64,000 nt of DNA, taken from contig NC_081408.1 of assembly GCF_030272615.1 (NCBI RefSeq), positions 64,602,614 to 64,666,613 on the forward strand, in the 5' to 3' direction. The position numbers and the translations under genes were made by a program. Origin of the DNA: Cryptomeria japonica (lineage: Eukaryota > Streptophyta > Pinopsida > Cupressales > Cupressaceae). The notes under the pieces are model-generated. The model was given only the letters and a program-made list of their open reading frames with translations, searched no databases and was not told the DNA's origin. Within the stretch, counting starts at the first letter, position 1; every line of letters begins with the position of its first letter. Below, piece after piece: positions 34,622 through 45,133 of this stretch.

Positions 34622-35719
34622 AAATATGTCTTAAAGGGGCATACTGCACCTCCAACCACCACACCAAAGATCCAATATGACTTAGTTACTCAACTGCGAA
34701 AAACTCCAGCTCAGATATCTATCCTGGAATTGTTAAAACTATCTCCAAGACACAAAGACATATTGGAGCAAGCACTCTTAGAAACAAATGTACCTCAAAA
34801 TCTGGATACAGACAGATTCCAAGCTATGGTGGCCCACATGATAGAGTCTCATAACCTCACCTTCTCAGAGCATGATAATACTTCATTGAGTCATCCACAT
34901 AATACTCCTCTACATATTGAAGTCATTGTTTGCAAACACCATGTTAAAAGAGTCTTAATAGATGGAGGAGCCGGACTTAATATATGTACCTTAAAGCTTA
35001 TCCGTGCACTAGGTTTCTCAGAAGAATCTATTGATCCTTGTAAAAGGATTACCATAAAAGCATATGATGATGAGGAACGGTCCTCTAAAGGAACAGTGAT
35101 ATTACCTATTCAGGTAGGCCCAGTGCAAAAGGATACTATATGTCAAGTTTTAGATATTGATCTCACTTATAATATCTTACTAGGCCGACCCTGGATACAT
35201 GAAATGCAAGCAGTACCTTCTACATACCACCAGTGTGTCAAATTTCCTTATGATGGACAGGAAATCTCCATATCAGCTGATCACAATCCATTTCAACATT
35301 GCAATGCAATGGGGGCAGCCCAAGATAGTTTGGTTCCTTATAACAGAGAAAAGCAGCGGTCTTCAACATCTGATCCACCAACCGTAAAATCCAACTCCTT
35401 ATGGGGAGATTTCAAACAGAAAATGCAAATCAAGGACCAAGGCATGGGCGAATACTCTATGGAGCCTTTGTGTTTAACCAAATTGCCAACATCACCTAGA
35501 TCGCATGGTTTACCTACTCTATCAATACATCAGGCAACTCAGCCCATAACTAAATTTGATGGTACCTTCATCCAATTGGGGACTCTAGCACACGAATCAG
35601 AAGATAAAGATGTTCTTAACTGGTTATACAAAGATGAAGAAGAAGCTAATAGAGCGGCCGCTCTAGACATTGTTCTACCAACGCACTTGTATGGAAAAGG
35701 CTACTTAATCATGAAATAA
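34622..35719 (+). pseudogene. pol: Tat-1 protease region
   Basis: Aspartic protease that processes the polyprotein. Same frame as gag; open from 34730 to the TAA at 35717. The catalytic block is KRVLIDGGAGLNICTLKLIRALG (about 34946-35014), with DGGA in place of the more common D(S/T)GA. The second conserved block is DIDLTYNILLGRPWIHEMQA (about 35155-35214). The C-terminal part is a lineage-specific linker leading to the glycine-rich motif after the stop. Confidence 0.88.
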
Positions 35720-36193
35720 ATGGGATATGGCGGTAAAGGACCTATTGGGAAACGCCAAGAAGGAGTCACTGAACCTATAGATCTTCCTTCACAACCTAGT
35801 AGAAATAAAGCAGGATTAGGTTCTAAATTCACTTTCCTATTAAAAAGGCTGCCACATACAAATACAAAACCTCAATGGAAAGAAAAGAAGAAATATAAAG
35901 AAGAATCATGGCAGGAAGCTCTCTTTGAATCAGCAGAAACAATCTATAAGGCAAGAGAACGTCAAGATCAGAAGATACATCAGGGAAAGCTTTTGGATCA
36001 TAAGAAGGCCATATCTGCAGCAGTGGCTCATATTCACACACCGGTGGCTCAAGAACAAATCATATCATCACAAGCACCCATCATTCCTCCCCGAGGAAGC
36101 ACAATCTATGAACAAATCTAGAATGTAGAAGATGGATCAGATACAGAATCAACACAGAATGTCAAAATAGTATCTATCATCAAAGATTTATTT
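35720..36193 (+). pseudogene. pol: Tat-1 glycine-rich (G-patch-like) linker between protease and RT
   Basis: Opens MGYGGKGPIGKRQEG, a G-patch-like motif often found between protease and RT in Tat-type elements. A basic KEKKKYKEESWQEALFES segment follows. One TAG at 36119. The frame is unchanged from gag through here to RT. Confidence 0.75.
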
Positions 36194-38860
36194 TTGCCAT
36201 ACAACATACCTGTCTACAGTACAGATAGAATTTGGGATGATGCATATGAAACAGATTCAAATGAATATGAATGGGGTACCTGCTCTAATACTACTACAAA
36301 TATCCCCGATGATACTGATTTCATATCCATTTCTCAAGAAGAACATAACATAGAAGATAGGCCTCTTGAATTTGGACCACAACATATCTATGACGTTCAG
36401 GAAAGCGAACAGAAATATTATGAACAAGTCTATGTAGAAGATGATACCATCGAAGACCTCGATGAAACCCTAAATTTCTTTAAAAACAAGACCCATCACG
36501 ATGATAACTCTATTCTAACACTTACAGTAGCTGAACTTGACCCACCCCATGATTCCTTACCACTTGTCTTCCCTGATCTCATCGACTGGACTGAACCTGA
36601 GACTCATGATATCCCAATTTTTCCAGATGATGAATCTATTATCCACTACCTATGTACCGTAAATCCCGAAACAGGCTCTTCCAGTGAACCGCATAACGAC
36701 GTCTATTCTTCAGGGAGTGCCAAGTCTCTCAGTCGCAAAAATGAATCAAATAATGAATCTAATGCTGAAAACCAGTCAATGGCAGCAATGGATCCCAAAA
36801 AAGTAAAAATAAAGGACGCATCTGAGGGTGAAAACCTTTTTAAGGCACCTAACGATGGGAGACTTGACACTCTTCCTGAACATTTTCATGAACGATCACC
36901 CATATTGATTGAGCCCACTCAATCAATCAACATTGGTACCACTGAAGCAGCCAGAAACATTCACCTTGCAGAATCTCTGACCAAAGAGGAAAGATTGGCA
37001 TTCATCATCTTCTTTAAAGGACAGCAAATTAACTTTGCCTGGTCATATGCTGATATGCCTGGAGTGGATCCACACCTAATCATGCATCACTTATCCATCT
37101 CTGCGGGGGTTAAACCAGTCAAGCAGAAACTACGGAAGATGAATCCACAAATAGCACTCATGGTCAAAATGGAATTAAAGAAATTATTAGATGTCGGATT
37201 CATCCGACCTATTGACTATGCAGAATGGATTTCTAACATTGTTCCAGTCTCAAAACCAGATGGTAGTATTAGAATATGCACCGACTTTAGAGATGTCAAT
37301 AAAGCTTGCCCAAAGGATGACTTTCCTCTACCAAGTATTGATATAATTGTAGATCTCACAGCAGGCCATGCAATGCTCTCATTAATGGACGGTTTCTCAG
37401 GTTATAATCAAATCAAAATAGCTCCTGAAGATCAAGACAAAACAACATTCACCTGTCCTTGGGGAACCTACTGTTGGAATGTAATGCCTTTTGGCTTAAA
37501 GAATGCCGGAGCCACTTATCAACGAGCAATGACAACCATATTCCATGATATGATGCACACATTTATGGAAGACTATGTCGATGATTTACTAGCAAAATCT
37601 TTCACCAGAGCTGAACATCTTGGCATCCTAACAAAGATCTTTGCTCGGTTGCAGAAATTCAAAGTCCGACTCAACCCTAAGAAGTGTGTCTTCGGGGTTA
37701 CATCAGGCAAGTTACTAGGTTACATCGTCTCAGCTAAAGGTATTGAAGTGGATCCAGCAAAGGTACAAGCCATTATGGATATGCCACCACCAAAGAATAT
37801 CAGTCAACTTCGATCTCTCCAAGGGCGACTTCAATCAATCAGGCGATTCATCGCTCAACTAGCAGATAAAAGTCTGCCATTTAACCACTTGTTACACAAA
37901 AATGTGCCATTCAAATGGGAGACTAAATGTGCAGAATCCTTTTACCAAATTAAACAGTACCTGATAAATCCACCAGTTCTAGTACCACCAATTGCAGGAA
38001 AGCCTCTTATATTGTATATATCAACGACAGATGTTTCACTGGGGGCATTATTGGCACAAGAAGATCAACAAGGAAAAGAACGCGCCATATATTACATCAG
38101 TAGAACATTGAATGGATATGAGCTCAATTATACATTCATTGAAAAGGCTTGCCTAACAGTTGTTTTTGCATCTCAAAAGTTCCGACATTATATGCTAGCA
38201 CACACTATTAAGCTAGTAGCCAAAATTGATCCTCTCAAGTATCTACTCAGTAAGGCAGCTCTCACAGGCCGATTGGCTAAATGGGTTATGATTCTCAGTG
38301 AGTTTGACATCCACTACACAGAAAGACAAGCTATCAAAGGACAAGCGATTGCAGATCAGTTGGCTGAAGCACCGCTACCAAGAAAACAAACCATGGACAT
38401 TGAATTTCCAGACAGGGACGTTTTTGCTCTTTCCTCCAAACAATGGACCCTATACTTTGATGGATCCTATACACAACATGGTTTGGGGGCCGGCATTCTA
38501 TTCATCACCCCTGAAGGACACACCATGCCAAGATCATACAGGCTTATGTTTCCATGTACAAATAATATGGCTGAATATGAAGCATTGGTCATAGGCATCA
38601 AAATGGCTGTAGAATGGAAAATCACAGAATTAAAAGTCTATGGAGACTCACAATTGGTCATCCATCAAATCAACAACAACTATCAGACAAAGGATGATAA
38701 GCTACTACCCTACAAACGGATGGTGGATGACTTCAAGTAGTATTTTGTGCACATCACTTTTGAGCAAATACCAAGGTTAAATAACAAAGCAGCCGATGCA
38801 ATGGCTACGATCGCTTCATTACTACAAATTCCAGAACAACAGAGTCGTTATGAGTTCCTG
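36194..38860 (+). pseudogene. pol: Tat-1 reverse transcriptase, RNase H and second RNase H
   Basis: A long acidic N-terminal linker (36194 to about 37080) leads into RT: MELKKLLDVGFIRPIDYAEW, PDGSIRICTDFRDVNKACPKDDFPLP, SLMDGFSGYNQIKIAPEDQDKTTF, MPFGLKNAGATYQRAM, with the catalytic YVDD at 37574-37585. The first RNase H runs about 37960-38330 (SLGALLAQEDQQGKERAIYYISR). The second, archaeal-type RNase H begins WTLYFDGSYTQHGLGAGI (about 38440), with NNMAEYEALVIGI and KVYGDSQLVIHQI, and ends with NNKAADAMA after a TAG at 38738. All expected catalytic Asp/Glu residues of the second domain are present. This domain pair defines the Tat lineage. Confidence 0.92.
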
Positions 38861-40195
38861 GTAGAGCAACTGTTCTCCCCCGCCTATGACCATTCTGAAT
38901 CTCATGTTATATATGCCTTAACCGGTTCAGATTCTCCGTTATATGGACCAATATACGACTACCTCAAGCATAATATATTACCCATTGACCAATCTCGTAA
39001 CCAAAAACGTAACTTTATCCAACAAGCTGCCCGTTACACCCTTACCGCTGATACCTTATATCGTCGAGGTCTAGATGGTACTCTTCTTCGTTGTCTTGAT
39101 CGTAATGATTCTGATTCAGCTTTACATGAACTTCACGAAGGTATTTGTGGCACACATTCGAGTGGCACTACTCTTTCTAAAAAGCTTCTACAAATGGGAT
39201 ACTACTGGCCTACAATGGAGAAAGACTCATATCATTTTGCCAAGAAATGTCCTAAATGCCAAATCCATGGCAATCTGATACATGCACCAGCACAGGAACT
39301 ACAACCATTTACCACATCCTGGCCCTTTTGTCAGTGAGGATTGGATCTGGTAGGCAAAATACATCCTTCATCTTCAAATGGACACAAGTTCATTATAACT
39401 GCCATAGAATACTTTACCAAATGGATTGAAGCAGTTCCCATGACCACAGTGACTGGGAAACAAATTGCTTCTTTTATCTTAAATTATCTGATCTGCAGAT
39501 ATGGTATTCCAAGTTCAATTGTCACAGATAATGGACGACCTTTCAAGAACCAAGATGTGCAGGAACTATGTGAAAAATTCAAAATTCAGCATCGATTTTC
39601 TACACCATACTATCCACAAGGAAATGGTCAGGCAGAAGCATCTAACAAAACGATCCTAAAAATCCTCAAGAAAATAGTAAATGATGCAGGCAAAGATTGG
39701 CACGTACAACTCAATCCAGCTCTTTGGGCCTACAGGACTAGCATCCGCACACCTACAGGGGCAACACCATATTCCTTGGTATATGGATCAGAGGCTACTT
39801 TACCCTTGGAGGTAGAAATTCCATCTCTTAGAGTCTCTTTGAAAGGTTTGATTCTAGATGAAGAGTATCGAGTAAACCGACTGCAAGAATTGGAACTATT
39901 AGATGAAAGACGCCAACATGCTTATACTCATCTCAAAGCATATCAGCAACGCATGTGCAGGAGCTACAATCATAAGGTCATTCCTCGTAACTTCAAAGTT
40001 GGTGATCTAGTCCTAAAAGAAAATCCCCGAAACCAGCAAGATAGAGAAAAGAAAGGGAAATTTGAACCTAATTGGTTGGGTCCCTATGTCATCATTTCAG
40101 TCTATGGATCAGGTGCTTATCAGCTAACAAATTCTGAAGGAGATGTGCTTGATGATCCAACTAATAGCATTCATCTAAAGAAGTACTATACTTAA
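38861..40195 (+). pseudogene. pol: Tat-1 integrase
   Basis: Inserts the cDNA into the genome. The zinc-binding domain is HEGICGTHSSGTTLSKKLL...CPKCQ (about 39130-39265). A single TGA at 39335 follows FCQ, where the family has Trp. The core has DLVGKIHPSS (first Asp), SSIVTDNGRPFKN (second Asp) and YPQGNGQAEASNK (Glu). The C-terminal part has VGDLVLKE and GPYVI, the GPF/Y module. There is no chromodomain before the stop at 40193-40195. Confidence 0.92.
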
Positions 40196-41146
40196 GGTAG
40201 CCTAGTGCACGGAAAATGCCAAAAAAAAAATTAAAAAAAAATACAAAACTCCATAAAAACAAATGGTGAAAACCTGGTAAACAGGCGCCTTTGTGAAAGG
40301 CTGGCTCCTTTCTCTATATCCATGCCATTTTATCCATCAACACGCTCTCGGCCATCGCCTGACACTTAGCCTCTATCCATCCAGGATATACTTAGCATAG
40401 TCACTATCCTGAGTTATCTATCTGTATCTATTCTCTTATCGTACCACACCATGGCTTGGAAATCACTGTACCTAACCATATCCAGACAAACACTCATCTA
40501 GGGGCATTAAACTATTCACAAACTTGCAAACATTCAAAGACATTCCAACTATTGTGAAATCTCAAGACACAGGACATCCAACAAACACAACTGCACTTCA
40601 TTACAAACAACCAAAACACGAACAATACACAAGAAACTCAAGGATGGATGATTTTCTGAAATACTAAATGTTGCATTATTGCATTAAAGTCTTGATTATT
40701 TTACATTTTGAACTTTTTAAATAAATTGGAATCTTCTCATCTCATCAAAAGCTTCAAAGCCGGAGATCATGAGGAACTTCCAAAATTTTCTTAGTCTTCT
40801 ATCTGGGAGGCGATCACTTGTCCTGTGTGAATATTTGCCTCGAGACGTGATCCATATCACTAAAGGCTTGATCCCATTTCACGCATATAAATGATCTACT
40901 CTTGTCTGTTTACGCAATACGCACTCAGGTCGTCCTGGTTCAATTATACCTTGACGCTTGTGCTATCTTGCAAAATTAAAAATCATGTAAATTTTACTCA
41001 GGTTATTATGGTTCAATTATACCATTATGCTTGTATAAATTTTCAACATTTCCAAAAATCAAGAAAAGCTCCATGATGATATTTACAAAGAAAGCAAATA
41101 AATGGTTATATCGGATGGCAAATACAGAATGAGAGATGATCCAAAC
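40196..41146 (+). other. Tat-1 non-coding region after integrase
   Basis: About 950 bp, no coding signal. An A-rich stretch at 40219-40248 and GGCGCCTTTGTGAAAGG near 40285 sit just after integrase. It lies between two convergent genes, so it may contain the 3' end of the antisense transcript. Confidence 0.5.
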
Positions 41147-41234
41147 ACAATTAGTTGCATATCATTTTACAATTAGTTGCATATCATTTTACAATTAGTT
41201 GCATCTCATTTTATAATAAGTTATATCTCATTAT
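41147..41234 (+). repeat. Four tandem 22-bp units
   Basis: ACAATTAGTTGCATATCATT plus TT is repeated at 41147, 41169 and 41191, with a degenerate fourth copy from 41213. It lies downstream of the antisense gene. AATAAA on the minus strand at 41253-41248 lies next to it and could serve as a polyadenylation signal for that gene. Confidence 0.85.
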
Positions 41235-41559
41235 TATCCCTTCTATCTTTATTACATCATTACACATCATCTTACATAAAGCCGCATATTAACATCATAC
41301 ATCTCATTTTCAAGATACATCTCATAACATACAAAAACATACATATATATCATACATTACATCAGGTATATAAGCATTACATCATCATGTAAAAAGGAAG
41401 AAGCACACATAAAACATACATCCATAAACACATCACATCGGTAAAAAATGGTGCTCTATATATATATCTCTCAAAAAATGATCAACATCTACAAAATGTA
41501 TCAAAACTGTGTCCGGTACAAAGAATACACTGCTCAAAATACAATAAAGACCATGTCTC

Positions 41560-43527
41560 TCAAGTATGACTATCCCCTGATGGAGATGGTCTAGCCCCTG
41601 AGGCACCTGCTCCTGGATCTCTAGGAGGATCCTGTCTGGCTCCTGAAACACTCGCACCCGGATCGGCAGGAGGGTCCTGTCCCGCTGGCCCTGTCACTCC
41701 ACGGCTCTCCGATCGTGTCTCGGCAGTTCGAGATCGACTCGATCTCGACTGCGCAAAGCTCTCTACACGCCGCTCTCTGGGAACCGCCTCCTCATAGTGC
41801 CGCCTGTAATATGCAGCCTCCTGCACACTCCGTGTAAGCTCTCTCAGGGTGTCTCTCAAGGGACCACCCGCCGCAGCTCTCTGTACGGTCGCCAAGGCCT
41901 CCTCTGCTCGCCCCCGCCGCTCCATCTCGGTATCTCTCTCAGTGATCAACTGAGAGATCTGCCTCTGATAAGTCAAAATCTGTGCCTGCAGCTGCTGCAC
42001 AGTGATCTGAAGGGTCTGGATCTGGGCGTCCTCTACGTGTCCCGGCACTCGAACCCGTAGTGGTACCTGTGCTGGCGCCACTCCCCCCACTCGGCCTGTC
42101 CTGGGTACGGGAGGTGGAAGTATATCTATCCTCCTCCTCTGCACTGGTCTCCCCACCTCCTCCTCTCCTCCTCCTACTGCCGCTAATACCTTTGTAACTC
42201 TCCCCTCTCTACCAGCTCCAATGGCCAATCCTCCCCTCCTTCTCTCAATTGGGCCCAGCCGTACTGCCCTCTGCACACCTCTCCCTCTCCTCCTCCCTCT
42301 ATCTCCCCCATCTCCCCCATCATCTCCATCATCCCCCTCATCTCCCCCGTCTCCCTCCTCTCCATCCGAATCAAAAGCCAGTCTCATCTCCTCTGGATCT
42401 GAGATCCTCGCAACCGCTCGAGCAGCAAATAAACGAGCAAACTCGTCAGTCATACCGGCATCCTGTATCTCTGGGGCATAGCCCCAGATCTGCCCAGCCA
42501 AACTAGTAAACTTCTCAATCGCAACGGCACTATCAATAGTCGGCCCCCAATCGGCCACATCGTGCTGCCGCCGTGCATATAGGCATGTCCCCTGGGGAAT
42601 CCCCTGCTGTCTCCCGAACTGCCTCAAAACTCGGGTAACCAAAAATCACTCAATGACGAATGGAGTCCTCCCGATCAGATACCTCGTCATGAACACAAAA
42701 GGCATCTCCATACCATCCTCAGCCCATACCTCGCAGCCTGTATACAGTCTCCAGGTGATCGTATCTATGTCATCAAAAACCCTCCTCCAGTGCTCTAGTT
42801 TGCCCAGCTTACGCTGGACAACTAGGCCTCTATAACCATATGCATAAGCTGCCCCCACAGGCCTATCCCTGTCTGCCAGTGGCCTCGCTGCTGGAATGTG
42901 CTCCCAGCACCATACCTGTAAGAGTGTCACCCCTGTCGATAAACTGCTATAACCGAGGTATACTACCTCGTGCAGGCTCCTGTAAAGGTGGGCCAACATT
43001 GCTGACCCCCATGCAAATCTCCGCCCCTGTGTGACCATCTGCTCTAGCACTAGCCCCCATCCCACTGAAAATCCCTTTGACTTGCGATCAGGACAAAGGA
43101 ATCCTCCAATAAATCCTGCCAATACAGATGGCAGCAGCGCATAATCTAGATCCAGAAACTCCTGCCATGGGATCTCATAACCGCAGACACTCTCATCATG
43201 AAACATCCAGCGCAGTGCCTCTGTGCCGCCCTCCTCTGTCTGCTCATAGGGCAATATAGCTCCTACCACAGGAATACGCAGGATGCGATAGCAGTCCTTG
43301 GGTGTCACGGTCATCTCCCCAGTAGTAAAATGGAAGGTGTTCGTGTCACTATGCCACCTCTCTGCCAGTGCTGTCAAGAGTCCCTGGTTCACAGTGAACC
43401 GAGGCATATCTAAAAGTGAGGTCAATCCACACCTCTCAATAATGTCCAGGTCTGCCTGTGACAGACGTGGTATCAGTGTCCATGGTCTCGGGAATCTCTC
43501 CCTCGACTGCACGATCCCCAATCGCTC
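41560..43527 (-). pseudogene. Antisense PMD gene, exon 2 (plant mobile domain protein)
   Basis: About 655 codons on the strand opposite gag-pol, broken by one TGA (42648-42646). The first 290 residues form a Plant Mobile Domain: LSQADLDIIERCGLTSLL, TFHFTTGEMTVTPKDCYRIL, LAGFIGGFLCPDR, RFAWGSAMLAHLYRSLHEVV, LLQVWCWEHIP. The domain occurs in MAIN/MAIL proteins and PP7-like phosphatases and in plant transposons. After the TGA come an acidic Asp/Gly run, an Arg/Gly segment (RGRRRGRGVQR), a coiled coil (IQTLQITVQQLQAQILTYQR) and a Ser/Arg/Pro-rich tail with two similar GxxQDPP units. The ATG is supplied by exon 1; TTAACAG/GAGCGA at 43534-43522 is the acceptor. It is more GC-rich than the surroundings. 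Function unknown; a role in silencing escape or nuclear handling of the element would be speculation. Confidence 0.82.
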
Positions 43528-43658
43528 CTGTTAACAAACAAAACATATCCAATATCAGATTCCACATCAACAAAAAGATATCAAAATCAAACTTACATCA
43601 AATACATGAAACAAATTTGCTCATCTACATCAAGTTCAAAATCCTATCATCTCATATC

Positions 43659-43824
43659 AACTTGTAAAACAACTCAAGTTCTCAAAAACCATATCAAAAC
43701 TTGTAAAACAACTCAAGTACCACAATCACAAACTTGTAAAACAACTCAAGTTTCCCACCCATATCAAAACTTGTAAAACAACTCAAGTTTCCAACCCATA
43801 TCGGCTTGTAAAACAACTCAGGCT
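43659..43824 (-). repeat. Five copies of a CTTGTAAAACAACTCAAG repeat
   Basis: Copies start near 43661, 43700, 43733, 43770 and 43805, with irregular spacing of 33-39 bp. Most read AACTTG...CAAGTT, a 6-bp inverted repeat around a 10-nt loop, so each could fold as a small hairpin in the intron RNA. Confidence 0.85.
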
Positions 43825-44031
43825 TTCATACACATTTTGAACTTAAAACAGATAACACAAATAAATCATGTTCTGATCCCCACAAATAGCTTGATATCTA
43901 TACATAACTTGGAAACATTCACATCAAAACAAGTTATACAAATGCTCATATTGGATACATGCATCAAAAACATGACAGACACACAAAGACACCACATTTT
44001 AAATCGACCACAACACAAATTTTTCCTGGAT

Positions 44032-44545
44032 GCGCTAAAACAGACATGAAATGCGCTAGATTCCATCCATGCGCTACGCTGCTTTTCCTACGCGCGAATC
44101 TATTTGCCCTATGCGCTAGACTATGTCTATGCGCTATTCTTTTCCTCCATTGCACTACCCAATCTACCCTATGCGCTAGACTATGTCTACGCGCTAATCT
44201 ATCCTCCCTATGCGCTCCCCTTTTCATCCTATGCGCTAGAAACAACCTAAGCACTAATCTAGTCTTCCTAAGCGCTACCTGTTAAGCCCTATGCGCTATG
44301 TTATGATTACGCGCTAAACCTTCGGCTTTATGCGAACTTCTTTGCTTCCTATGCGCTAGGTTATACTGATGCGCTACCCTGTTCTTCCAACGCGCTACTA
44401 ACCACGTTACTTGCGCTGTTTTCCGTCTACGTGCTAACCTCAAACTCCTATGCGCTACCAAATATTTTCGGACGCGACCCCTAAATTTGACCCTGATGCG
44501 CTATTTCGCATTGCGTATGCGCTACTGTTTGCCTCAGATGCACTA
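44032..44545 (-). repeat. Array 3: 26 TAGCGCGT-like cores in the antisense intron
   Basis: On the plus strand GCGCT starts at 44032, 44053, 44071, 44092, 44113, 44131, 44152, 44173, 44191, 44212, 44233, 44251, 44272, 44293, 44311, 44332, 44353, 44371, 44392, 44413, 44431, 44452. The steps repeat as 21, 18, 21 for a strict 60-nt higher unit. Four looser cores follow (44474, 44498, 44519, 44540). Read on the minus strand, the transcribed strand sense of the PMD gene, each is TAGCGCAT or TAGCGCGT, the same core and orientation as arrays 1 and 2 relative to gag. Confidence 0.95.
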
Positions 44546-44632
44546 AACCAAAAAGCCCGAACTTAAAAATTCAAAAAACACCTAAAATCGACAAAATCAA
44601 AAATCAAAAAAGGGTCAAAAGGGTTGACTTAC

Positions 44633-44707
44633 TGGTGGTCCACGTGCTGCAGGTCTCCGATATCTCCGAACGCGCTCGAAACGGTGTCTGTGATAAGGAA
44701 TAGGCAT
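44633..44707 (-). CDS. Antisense PMD gene, predicted exon 1 (25 codons)
   Basis: ATG at 44707-44705 opens a short, Arg-rich peptide, MPIPYHRHRFERVRRYRRP..., that ends in a complete codon at a GTAAGT donor. Joining it to exon 2 keeps the frame. The start is chosen because it is the first ATG after the TATA box and gives phase agreement. Arg-richness would suit a nuclear signal, but that is inference. Confidence 0.55.
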
Positions 44708-44780
44708 TTTCTCTCCAGAGCAAATTCTCTTTTCTTCAAAGTCAACAAGCACAAATGAATCTAAATTAACCCCTTTTCCC

Positions 44781-44788
44781 CTTTTATA
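44781..44788 (-). promoter_or_regulatory. TATA box of the antisense PMD gene
   Basis: Minus-strand TATAAAAG lies about 75 bp upstream of the predicted ATG, which leaves room for a start site near 44755 and a 5' UTR of about 50 nt. It is internal to the element, 346 bp from the 3' LTR, so the gene appears to have its own promoter. Confidence 0.6.
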
Positions 44789-45133
44789 GGAGAAAAATGA
44801 AATTAGGGTTACCTAACTGGGCCTGTAATATGGTCGTGGTCTCCCCTATACTAAAACATTTTTAATTTATCGGGAGATGAATCAATTTACGCACTTCCTA
44901 CACGCATGAAATCCTACACATCATACGAACTTCATCAATTTAACTCGAAATTTTTTTTTCAAAAAAATTGATTCATCTCCCGAGGGGGCATCACATCAAA
45001 CATCGAATCTGGAGCACGACTTGCAAAATCAAAGAGCGACACAACAAAAATTGCATTTGATCATAAAACACAAAAACAAATCATTTTCTTTGAAATAACA
45101 TGTGCACACACGTCACTTCAAAGAGGGGCAAAA
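44789..45133 (+). other. Tat-1 3' end with polypurine tract
   Basis: No coding signal. AAAGAGGGGCAAAA at 45120-45133 is the polypurine tract that primes plus-strand DNA at the 3' LTR. A second purine-rich run, CCCGAGGGGGCA, lies near 44979-44990. The stretch also serves as upstream region for the antisense gene. Confidence 0.75.

Larger units (their letters stand above)
43528..44632 (-). other. Antisense PMD gene, predicted 1.1-kb intron
   Basis: The donor GTAAGT is at 44632-44627, and the acceptor TTTGTTAACAG ends at 43528 after a T-rich tract. Both exons meet between complete codons (phase 0), and exon 2 has a stop (TAA) just upstream of its first codon if unspliced, so splicing is needed to join it to an ATG. 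The intron holds array 3 and five copies of a 20-nt hairpin-forming repeat. Confidence 0.65.

Noticed and set aside
35649-35664. A perfect 16-bp palindrome TAGAGCGGCCGCTCTA containing a NotI site, like a vector polylinker
   Set aside because: It lies in frame inside the Tat-1 protease region and encodes a sensible NRAAALD stretch with normal flanks. Chance is more likely than contamination.
41895-42510. Pro/Ser-rich plus-strand frames over the antisense PMD gene
   Set aside because: Shadows of the Arg/Gly/Asp-rich minus-strand coding sequence, which has the coherent domain and splice context.
43959-44285. Open frames with repeated Cys-Ala-Arg or Ala-His-Arg peptides over array 3, and a similar Ser-Ala-Cys frame at 31239-31556
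   Set aside because: They arise because the repeat steps (21, 18, 60) are multiples of three. Arrays 1 and 2 break phase between groups, so no protein is maintained.
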